From: Streptomyces rapamycinicus NRRL 5491
GTDB taxonomy: Bacteria > Actinomycetota > Actinomycetes > Streptomycetales > Streptomycetaceae
DNA: 64,000 bases
NCBI RefSeq assembly: GCF_024298965.1
Contig: NZ_CP085193.1
Span: 1,612,001 to 1,676,000, forward strand
Direction of reading: 5' to 3'
Numbering within the stretch: position 1 is the first letter of the stretch; each line of letters opens with the position of its first letter. This document shows positions 54,918 to 64,000 of this stretch, in pieces. A model generated the notes under the pieces. The model was not told where the DNA came from, did not search any database, and was given only the letters and a program-made list of their open reading frames with translations. Made by a program: the position numbers and the translations under genes.

Positions 54918-55688
54918 TCAGATCGTGGGCGGGGAGCCGGGGGCGCCGAGGCGGGTCCTGTCCGGGGAGTAGAGGTGGCTGTCGGGGAACTGGGCGGCGG
55001 CCAGGGTTCGGCCGACGATGATGACCGCTGTGCGGACCACGCCTGCCGCCTTCACCCGGGTCGCGATGTCGTCCAGGGTGCCGCGCAGGACCAGTTCGTC
55101 GGGGCGGCTGGCCATGGCGACGACGGCGGCCGGGCAGGCGGCTCCGTAGTGCGGGAGGAGCTCGGCGACGACGCGGTCCACATAGCGGGCGGCGAGGTGC
55201 AGGACAAGCAGGGCGCCGCTGCGGCCGAGGGTGGCGAGATCCTCGCCGTCCGGCATGGGGGTGGCCTGCTGGGCGATGCGGGTGAGGATGACGGTCTGGC
55301 CGACGGTCGGGATCGTCAGTTCGCGCTTCAGCGCGGCGGCCGCGGCGGCGAACGCGGGGACGCCCGGAACCACGTCGTACGGAACGCCGGCCGCGTCGAG
55401 GCGGCGCATCTGCTCGGCGACGGCGCTGAAGACCGACGGATCGCCGGAGTGGAGCCGGGCCACATCGTGGCCCGCCTCATGGGCGGCGACCAGCTCGGCG
55501 GTGATCTGGTCCAGGTCGAGCTGGGCGGTGTCGACGAGGCGGGCGTCCGGCGGGCATTCGGCGAGGAGTTCACGGGGCACCAGGCTGCCCGCGTACAGAC
55601 ACACCTGGCAGCGGGCCAGGGTCCGGGCGCCGCGCACCGTGATCAGGTCGGCGGCGCCGGGGCCCGCGCCGATGAAGTACACCGTCAT
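54918..55688 (-). CDS. cobM: Precorrin-4 C11-methyltransferase CobM
   Basis: A SAM-dependent methylase acting on precorrin-4. The 256-residue product begins MTVYFIGAGPGAADLITVRG and has LHSGDPSVFSAVAEQ and the conserved end of tetrapyrrole methylases, at normal length. AAGGAG seven bases upstream and an ATGA overlap with the cobL stop fix the start and show coupling to cobL. The longer frame to 56420 is a cobL shadow. Confidence 0.96.
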   Translation of the reverse strand: MTVYFIGAGPGAADLITVRGARTLARCQVCLYAGSLVPRELLAECPPDARLVDTAQLDLDQITAELVAAHEAGHDVARLHSGDPSVFSAVAEQMRRLDAAGVPYDVVPGVPAFAAAAAALKRELTIPTVGQTVILTRIAQQATPMPDGEDLATLGRSGALLVLHLAARYVDRVVAELLPHYGAACPAAVVAMASRPDELVLRGTLDDIATRVKAAGVVRTAVIIVGRTLAAAQFPDSHLYSPDRTRLGAPGSPPTI

Positions 55689-56980
55689 CGTGTTTCTCCT
55701 TGTGCGGCTTCGACGGATCCCTCGGGATCGGCGGCGTCCCCGCCAGGGCCTCGGGAAGCGAGCGTTTTGGTGGCGGACCACTGGGTGACCGGCATCGCCT
55801 GCCGCCAGCCGGTGAACGCCCCGACCGGGGTGGCGTGGGAGACGGCGAGGCGGACGAGTTCGCCGCCGTGGCGGCGGTACCAGTCGGCGAGCAGCGCCTC
55901 GGACTCCAGGGTCACGGTGTTGGCCACGATCCGGCCGCCCGGCGGCAGGGCCGCCCAGCACGCCGCCAGCACGCCGGGGGCGGTCAGCCCGCCGCCGATG
56001 AACACCGCGTCGGGGGTGGGCAGTCCGGCCAGCGCGGCCGGGGCGGCGCCGGTGACGACGGTCAGCGCGGGCACACCGAGCGCGGCGGCGTTGCGGCCGA
56101 TGCGCTCGGCGCGCACCGCGTCGCGTTCGACCGAGACCGCCCGGCAGGTGCGGTGGGCACGCATCCACTCCACGGCGATGGAGCCCGAGCCGCCGCCGAC
56201 GTCCCACAGCAGTTCCCCGGGGGCGGGCGCGAGCGCGGCGAGGGTGGCGGCCCGCACATGGCGCTTGGTCAGCTGGCCGTCGTGGTCGTACGCCGCGTCG
56301 GGCAGCCCCGGCGTGAGCGACAGCGGCCGGGCGCCGTCCGCCGGGGCGCAGTCGACGGCGATGACGTTGAGGGGGTCGCCGGGCGGATGGGGCCACGCCT
56401 CGGCCGTGCCCTCCGCGCACCGCTCCCCCGCGCTCCCCAGTCGCTCCAGCACCCGCAGCCGACTCGGGCCGAAGCCACGCTCCCCGAGCAGCCCGGCCAC
56501 CTCGGCGGGGGTGTCCGCGCCCGCGCTGAGCACGAGGAGCCGCCGGCCGGCGTACAGCTCACGGTTCAGCGTGGTCAGGGGGCGGCCGACGAGGCTGACC
56601 ACCTCGGTCTCCTCCAGCGCCCAGCCGAGCCGCGCGCAGGCCAGGGAGACGGACGACGGATGGGGCAGCACCCGCAGCCGCTCGGCGCCCAGCAGCTCGG
56701 CCAGGGTGCGGCCGATGCCGAAGAACATGGGGTCGCCGCTGGCCAGCACCGAGATCCGCCGCCCGGTGTGCGCGGCGAACAGCCCGGGGACGGCGGGGCG
56801 CAGCGGGGACGGCCAGGGCACCCGTTCGCCGGGGCACTCCGGCGGCAGCAGGCCCAGATGACGCCGTCCGCCGATGACCACCTCGGCCGTGCGCAGCGCC
56901 TCGCGGGCGGCGGGGCCGAGCCCCTCCCAGCCGTCGGCGCCGATGCCGATGACGGTCACGGGGGGAGGCGGCGGGCTCAC
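55685..56980 (-). CDS. cobL: Precorrin-6Y C5,15-methyltransferase (decarboxylating) CobL
   Basis: A bifunctional CbiE-CbiT fusion that methylates C-5 and C-15 and decarboxylates the C-12 acetate. The CbiE half (about 8-215) has VIGIGADGWEGL and LASGDPMFFGIG. The CbiT half (about 225-400) begins DHDGQLTKRHVRA and has the SAM motif DVGGGSGSIAVEW. I chose the GTG at 56980 (MSPPPPPVTVIG), with AAGG eight bases upstream. In-frame codons upstream to 57112 encode a Pro/Ser/Lys repeat coded by tandem DNA and are unlikely to be translated. It forms an operon with cobM. Confidence 0.94.
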   Translation of the reverse strand: MSPPPPPVTVIGIGADGWEGLGPAAREALRTAEVVIGGRRHLGLLPPECPGERVPWPSPLRPAVPGLFAAHTGRRISVLASGDPMFFGIGRTLAELLGAERLRVLPHPSSVSLACARLGWALEETEVVSLVGRPLTTLNRELYAGRRLLVLSAGADTPAEVAGLLGERGFGPSRLRVLERLGSAGERCAEGTAEAWPHPPGDPLNVIAVDCAPADGARPLSLTPGLPDAAYDHDGQLTKRHVRAATLAALAPAPGELLWDVGGGSGSIAVEWMRAHRTCRAVSVERDAVRAERIGRNAAALGVPALTVVTGAAPAALAGLPTPDAVFIGGGLTAPGVLAACWAALPPGGRIVANTVTLESEALLADWYRRHGGELVRLAVSHATPVGAFTGWRQAMPVTQWSATKTLASRGPGGDAADPEGSVEAAQGETR

Positions 56981-57065
56981 GGTGGTCACCTTCGGGGTCG
57001 GGGACAGCTTCAGGGGCGGGGACGGCTTCGGGGTCGGGGACGGTCCACGAAACTCTACTGACCTG

Positions 57066-57890
57066 CTACGACGCCCCGGCCCCCGGCTCCCGCTCCAGCC
57101 CGCGCTCCTCATGCTCCAGGTTCCGCTCCCCCGTCTGTTCCCGTGCCTGTTCCCGTTCGCGCTCCAGCTCCGCCAGCGCGAGCAGTTGCTGGACGGTCAT
57201 GTCCTCGGGGATCGGCACCGGCGCCGGGGTGCGCAGCGGCGGCTGCCAGCCCTCGTCCGGGGCCCAGCGCCGTATGACCCGGGCCGGCGCCCCGGCCACC
57301 ACGGCGTGGTCGGGCACCTCGCCCCGTACGACCGCGCCCGCCGCGACCACGACATTGCGGCCCAGCCGCGCCCCCGGCAGGATCACCGCGCCCGCGCCCA
57401 GCCAGCTGCCGGGGCCGATGCGGACGGGCGCGGAGCGTGGCCACTGGCGGCCGATGGGCTGGTCCGGATCGTCGTAGGAGTGGTTGTCGCTGGTCACATA
57501 GACGTACGGAGCGCAGAAGACATCGTCGCCGAACTCCACACTGACGGAGGCGATCACATGGCTGCCCCGGCCCAGCACCACGCCGTTGCCGATGCGCAGC
57601 ACCGGTTCGGGGCCGAGGTCCACATCGGGCATCATGCCGGCGGTGAGGGTCACCTGCTCGCCGATGACGCAGTGCTCGCCGAGCTCGATCCACGGTTCGC
57701 CGAAGAGGGTGCCCTGGGGGAACGCCAGCCGGGTGCCGACGCCGATGCGGCCGAAGCGGTACGGGCCGGGGCGCTCCGCGGTCACCGCGCCGGCCCGCTG
57801 TACGGCGCGCCATCCACGGTGGACCAGACGGGAAGTGACACGTCCGCACCAGCCCCGCCAGGATGAGAACACGTTCTCGTTCTTCGGCAT
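57066..57890 (-). CDS. Left-handed beta-helix acyltransferase
   Basis: A 274-residue hexapeptide-repeat protein (NodL/LacA/WbbJ-like O- or N-acetyltransferase family). The central part shows repeated [LIV]GxxxxI-type hexapeptides, a GAGAVILPGARLGRNVVVAAGAVV stretch (partly quoted: GAGAVILPGA, GRNVVVAAGA) and the active-site region SDNHSYDDPDQPIG. The C-terminus (about 240-274) is a Glu/Arg-rich helix. The acceptor is unknown. The start is MPKNENVFSSW at 57890, after GGTGGGCGG; a start at 57911 would add 7 residues. The gene precedes cobL by 85 bases on the same strand but has no known cobalamin role. Confidence 0.85.
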   Translation of the reverse strand: MPKNENVFSSWRGWCGRVTSRLVHRGWRAVQRAGAVTAERPGPYRFGRIGVGTRLAFPQGTLFGEPWIELGEHCVIGEQVTLTAGMMPDVDLGPEPVLRIGNGVVLGRGSHVIASVSVEFGDDVFCAPYVYVTSDNHSYDDPDQPIGRQWPRSAPVRIGPGSWLGAGAVILPGARLGRNVVVAAGAVVRGEVPDHAVVAGAPARVIRRWAPDEGWQPPLRTPAPVPIPEDMTVQQLLALAELEREREQAREQTGERNLEHEERGLEREPGAGAS

Positions 57891-57928
57891 CCGCCCACCG
57901 TATCGACCCATCGGGGGAGCGTCTCCAC

Positions 57929-58027
57929 CGGGAGACCGTCCCCCTCGGGAGACCGTCCCCTCGGGAGACCGTCCGCCTCGGGAGGCCGCCTGCCTCGGAA
58001 GGCCGTCCCCTGGGAGGTCGTCCGCCT
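57929..58027. repeat. Six degenerate 17-18-bp tandem repeats
   Basis: Consecutive units of the type GGGAGACCGTCCCCCTC fill the 136-bp gap between the acyltransferase and the FhuF-like gene. The left three units are almost identical; the right three have drifted. A minisatellite of this kind suggests slippage. It also sits where the acyltransferase promoter should be, so unit number could affect its expression. Confidence 0.8.
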
Positions 58028-58785
58028 CACCCCGGCGTGCCGCGCCCACTCCCCCGCCCCGGCGCCTCGCGCAAGACGCAGTCGCCGCACAACCCGCCAC
58101 CCGGCACCCGGTAGTAGAGACAGCAGGTGCGGCGCCGATAGCCGAGGGGCGCGGTGCTCAGGGTGCCCGCGTCACTCAGCGGCGGGTGGTCGAGTTGGGC
58201 GCGCGCCAGCTCGACGGCCCGGTCCGCCGCCTCGGCGAGGCCGCGCGCCCGGCACCAGTCGTGCAGCACCCGCAGCGAACCGGTCAGCGCCGAGGCCGCG
58301 TTGCCCCACAGCAGCCGCCCCGAGACCCGGTACGCCCGCTCGATGGCGTGGTGCAGCGGCATCAGATGGACGAACGCCGCGGTGCCCAGCTGACCGGCGA
58401 GTCCTCCCGGTTCGCCCATCACGGACGGCGCGCCGGGCCACCACAGGTCGTCGGGGGCGACACACCCGGGGTTCCACCACAGCCGGTCGGGCCGGAGGTG
58501 GGGCACCGCGCCGGAGAGGGCCGCCGGGCCGAGCGCGAGCGACCACACCCGGGCGGCGAGCCCCTGGAAGACGAGCGACGCCGCGACCCTCGGCTCATCG
58601 GTGCGCAGGCTCGCGGCGACCGCCTCGACACGGGCGCGCAGCACCGGTCCGGCGGCGCCCGTGCCGGTCAGCCGGTACGCCTCGCCGATCCGCGCGTACC
58701 CCTCCGCGCTCGGATCGCCGCTGCCGGTGCGCAGCGCGAAGAACGGCCCGGCCCGTGCCGCGTCCGGCAGCGGCGCCTCATCCAC
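58027..58785 (-). CDS. FhuF-like (2Fe-2S) protein, probable siderophore-iron reductase
   Basis: A 252-residue protein whose C-terminus has the CC-x10-C-x2-C arrangement (Cys221, Cys222, Cys233, Cys236) that binds the unusual 2Fe-2S cluster of FhuF-type ferric-siderophore reductases. The N-terminal part is mostly helical with a WWNPGC segment. The GTG start overlaps the end of meaB by 8 bases, so it is translationally coupled to the mutase operon, an odd pairing. The link to B12 or mutase function is unknown. Confidence 0.78.
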   Translation of the reverse strand: MDEAPLPDAARAGPFFALRTGSGDPSAEGYARIGEAYRLTGTGAAGPVLRARVEAVAASLRTDEPRVAASLVFQGLAARVWSLALGPAALSGAVPHLRPDRLWWNPGCVAPDDLWWPGAPSVMGEPGGLAGQLGTAAFVHLMPLHHAIERAYRVSGRLLWGNAASALTGSLRVLHDWCRARGLAEAADRAVELARAQLDHPPLSDAGTLSTAPLGYRRRTCCLYYRVPGGGLCGDCVLREAPGRGSGRGTPG

Positions 58786-59775
58786 CGTCAGCCGGGGGCT
58801 GGAACGCCGCCAGCAGCCGGTCCGCCGCCAGCGTGGCCGTCAGCGTGCCCTCGCGGACCCGCTGCTCCAGCTCGGGCCCGAGCCGCCGCACCTCGGGGTG
58901 GGCGTGCAGCCGCGCGAGCAGCTGGTCGCGCACCATGGACCAGGTCCAGTCCACCTGCTGGTCGCGCCGCTTGGCGTGCAGCGCGCCCGTGGCCTCCAGC
59001 ACCCGGCGGTGCTGCTCCAGGCGCTCCCACACCACGTCGAGCCCGGTGGACTCGCGGGCGCTGCAGGTGAGCACGGGCGGGTTCCAGGGCGCGTCCGGCG
59101 GCTGCAACAGCCGTAGCGCGCCCGCCAGTTCACGGGCCGCCGACTTGGCGTCCCGAGCGTGCGGTCCGTCGGCCTTGTTGATGGCGACCACGTCGGCCAG
59201 TTCCAGGACGCCCTTCTTGATGCCCTGGAGCTGATCGCCGGTGCGGGCCAGGGAGAGCAGCAGGAAGGAGTCGACCATGTTGGCCACCGCGGTCTCGGAC
59301 TGGCCCACGCCCACGGTCTCCACCAGCACCACGTCATAGCCCGCGGCCTCCATGACGACCATGGACTCGCGGGTGGCGCGGGCGACCCCGCCCAGCGTCC
59401 CGGCGCTGGGCGAGGGCCGTACGAAGGCGTCGGGGTCCACCGCCAGCCGCTCCATCCGGGTCTTGTCGCCCAGGATGGAGCCGCCGGTGCGGGTCGACGA
59501 GGGGTCGACGGCCAGCACCGCGACCTTGTGGCCGGCCCCGGTGAGCATGGTGCCCAGGGCGTCGATGAAGGTGGACTTGCCGACACCGGGCACCCCGCTG
59601 ATGCCGATCCGACGGGCCCCGCCGGTGTGCGGAAGCAGCTCGACCAGCAGCCGCTGTGCGAGGTCGTGGTGGTCGGGGCGGGTGGACTCGACAAGCGTGA
59701 TGGCACGCGCGATGTACGCGCGCTTGCCGTCGAGTACGCCCTTGGCATACTCCTCGATGTCGATCGTCCGTGGCA

Positions 59776-59776
<1 letters not shown>
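58778..59776 (-). CDS. meaB: Methylmalonyl-CoA mutase chaperone GTPase MeaB
   Basis: A 332-residue G3E-type GTPase that protects methylmalonyl-CoA mutase and gates cofactor loading. It has Walker A GVPGVGKST (61-69), VDPSSTRTGGSILGDKTRM, the switch segment VETVGVGQSE and the base-specificity NKAD. Its ATG shares one base with the mutB stop (TAATG), so synthesis is coupled to the mutase large subunit. Confidence 0.96.
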
Positions 59777-62000
<2,224 letters not shown>

Positions 62001-62004
<4 letters not shown>

Positions 62005-63887
62005 CGCGCCACCCCCATGGTGTCCAGAGCCGAGGTGAGCACCTCGACCGCGTCGCAGCCCGCGAAGACGTATCCGTCCACTCCGGCCCGCTCGTACTCG
62101 TCCTGTTGTGCCCCCGGCCGGCCGGCCAGGTAGACCCGGACCGCCCCGGCCGCCTTCAGCCGCTCGGCCACGGCGGCCGCCTCCTCCGCGTACAGCTTGT
62201 CGCTGGAGCACAGGCAGGCCACGCGGGCGCCGCTGGCGGTGAACGCCTCGGCGACCGTCTCAGCGGTCACGGTGACCGGCTCGTGAACCGCCTCGATGCC
62301 GCCCGCCTGGAAGAGGTTGGCGGTGAAGGAGGCGCGGGCGGTGTGCGCGGCGGCGGGGCCCAGCGCGGCCAGGAAGATCCTGGGCCGGCCGCCCTCGGCT
62401 GCCAGATGGGCGTCGGAGCGGGTGCGCAGCGCCTCGTACGCCTCGTCGCGGCGCACCCTCGGCAGTCCGCCGCCGGGCTGCTCGGGCGCGGGCTCGCGTT
62501 CGACGGGCCGCTCGGCGAGGTCCGGGAACTCGCTGACGCCGGTGATCGGCTCCTTGCGGCGGGCGAGGGCGCGGCCGCGGCGGGCCCAGGTCTCCGCGAG
62601 CCGGTCGCGGACCAGCCCGGAGGCGAGGGCCTCGGCCATGCCCCCGGCGCGCTCGATCTCCTGGAACCAGGCCCAGGCTGCGCGGGCGACGTCGTCGGTG
62701 AGCTTCTCGACGTACCAGGAGCCGCCGGCCGGGTCGATCACCCGGGCCAGATGCGACTCCTCCAGCAGGATCGTGGAGGTGTTGCGGGCGATGCGCCGGG
62801 CGAAGTCGTCGGGGAGGCCGATCGCGCTGTCGAAGGGCAGCACGGTGACCGCGTCCGCGCCGCCGACGCCCGCGGCGAGGGTGGCCACGGTGGTGCGCAG
62901 CATGTTCACCCAGGGGTCGCGCCGGGTCATCATCACCGGCGAGGTCACCGCGTGCTGGCGCTGGGCGCGCGCCTCGGCGGGCGCGCCGCACGCCTGCGCC
63001 ACACGCGCCCACAGGCGCCGGGCGGCCCGGAGCTTGGCGATGGTGAGGAACTGGTCGGCGGTGGCCGCGTAGCGGAACTCCAGTTGCGCGCAGGCGGCTT
63101 CGACGCTCAGCCCCTCCCCGGTGAGGGTGCGCAGATACGCCACGGCGGCGGCGAGGGAGCAGCCGAGCTCCTCGGCGGCTCCGGCGCCCGCCTCGTGGTA
63201 CGGCAGCGCGTCCACGGCGAAGGCCCGCACCCCCGGGTGGTCACGGTCGCAGGTCAGCGCGAGGTCGGCGGCGGCGGCCAGCTGCCCGGCCAGGCCCTCG
63301 TCGCGTCCGGTACGGGCCGCGAGGCCCAGCGGGTCCGCGCCGAGGTTGCCGAGCGCGGCACCGGGCGGCACCTCACGGCCGGCGTAGAGCCGCAGCAGGG
63401 CGCGGGCGGCCTCCTCGAAGTCCGCGCCCGCGTCGAGGGCGACGGTGGCGAGGTCGAGATAGACCCCCTTCAGCGCCTCGGGCAGGGCGTCCACGGGCAC
63501 CCCGGCCGCGCCGACGGCGAGCCAGACCGAACCGGCGCCGTTCTCCAGGTCGGCGAGGATCGCCTGGTTGGTGCGCGCCGGATCGGGGTGGGCGTGGCGC
63601 TGGCGCACGTCCCAGCCGGATACGGCGGAGCCCTCGGCCCGGCCGCCGCGCACGAAGGGCGCGAAGCCGGGGAATCCGGCGTCCTCGGGGGCGTCGTCGG
63701 CGGTGTAGAGGGGCTGGACGGTGATTCCGTCCTCGAGTGCGGTCGCGAGGGCCTCTTCGGCCTCGGCGCCCACAGCGTCCGAAGTGCCGGTTTTACGCAG
63801 CACGCCTTCGACGAGGTGGCGCCATTGGTCTCGCGTCACTTCCGGGAAATCGTCGGCTAGGGGAAGCCCGTCGGGCAGGACCGTCAT
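62001..63887 (-). CDS. mutA: Methylmalonyl-CoA mutase small subunit
   Basis: The 628-residue non-catalytic partner of MutB, homologous across its length. Its C-terminal B12-like fold lacks the DxHxxG cobalt-ligand motif, as normal for this subunit. The [10 protein letters not shown] start at 63887 matches the family, but the 20 bases before it are CCTCCTCCT-rich and contain no Shine-Dalgarno sequence, so translation may be leaderless or use a nearby promoter. It is the first gene of the mutA-mutB-meaB-FhuF-like operon. Confidence 0.95.
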
Positions 63888-64000
63888 AGGAGGAGGCTAA
63901 TGCGGTCCGCTAAAGCCGGAGCAGTGGTTTGGGCTGTGAGCTTACTCTCTAGTGATCTATGAGGTGAGTCCTAGGGATTTCAGGGGTAGCGCCGCATGGC
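63888..64000. other. Region upstream of mutA
   Basis: This 113-bp end of the window should contain the mutA promoter. On the plus strand AGGAGG stands six bases before an ATG (63900) that opens a 20-codon frame ending at 63962; I cannot tell whether it is used. CTAGGGATTT at about 63971-63980 partly resembles a half-site of the PimM-type LuxR operator. Confidence 0.35.

Overview
The window is high-GC actinobacterial DNA, almost certainly Streptomyces. Support: near-total GC in third codon positions, ATGA/GTGA/TGATG gene overlaps, GTG and TTG starts, a LAL-type LuxR regulator carrying a TTA codon, and a large modular type I PKS beside cobalamin and methylmalonyl-CoA genes. I recall a published report that the putative elaiophylin cluster of Streptomyces sp. 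DSM4137 lies next to methylmalonyl-CoA mutase and cobalamin genes. The layout here, and the module-by-module PKS prediction, fit that macrodiolide. I could not run a database comparison, so the assignment is a strong inference.

Left part (1-31822, all minus strand): four PKS genes read right to left. The order is KSQ loading module plus modules 1 and 2 (18647-31822), module 3 (13641-18647), module 4 (8588-13576), then module 5 and most of module 6 (1-8563, cut by the left window edge). Predicted extenders are malonyl starter (decarboxylated), ethylmalonyl, malonyl, methylmalonyl, methylmalonyl, methylmalonyl, malonyl. Module 1 has a dead DH and module 3 a damaged KR. These match an octaketide half-molecule with an ethyl branch and an unreduced ketone after module 3. 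Module 7, the thioesterase and later deoxysugar genes must lie outside.

Middle (31823-40265): dTDP-glucose 4,6-dehydratase and dTDP-glucose synthase (first deoxysugar steps), the LAL activator, a tandem-fused 3-hydroxyacyl-CoA dehydrogenase and an internally deleted KAS III. The last two may be linked to a C4 (ethylmalonyl) extender supply. Repeated CCCCTA half-sites with a 16-bp period lie upstream of both the PKS and the KAS III/dehydrogenase genes and may be the activator's operator.

Right of the cluster (40266-44978): a lipase-maturation-factor-like membrane protein, a frameshifted and truncated P-type ATPase remnant, a 42-residue peptide gene behind a tandem repeat, a CDF metal exporter and small hypotheticals.

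Far right (44979-63887): a cobalamin block and a methylmalonyl-CoA mutase block. cobN lies behind a clear cobalamin riboswitch. Then come cobG-cobH-cobIJ, cobK, cbiD, and cobL-cobM. After an acyltransferase and an FhuF-like iron-sulfur protein come meaB, mutB and mutA. B12 supports the mutase, and the mutase supplies methylmalonyl-CoA for PKS modules 3 to 5, so the neighbourhood makes metabolic sense as a unit.
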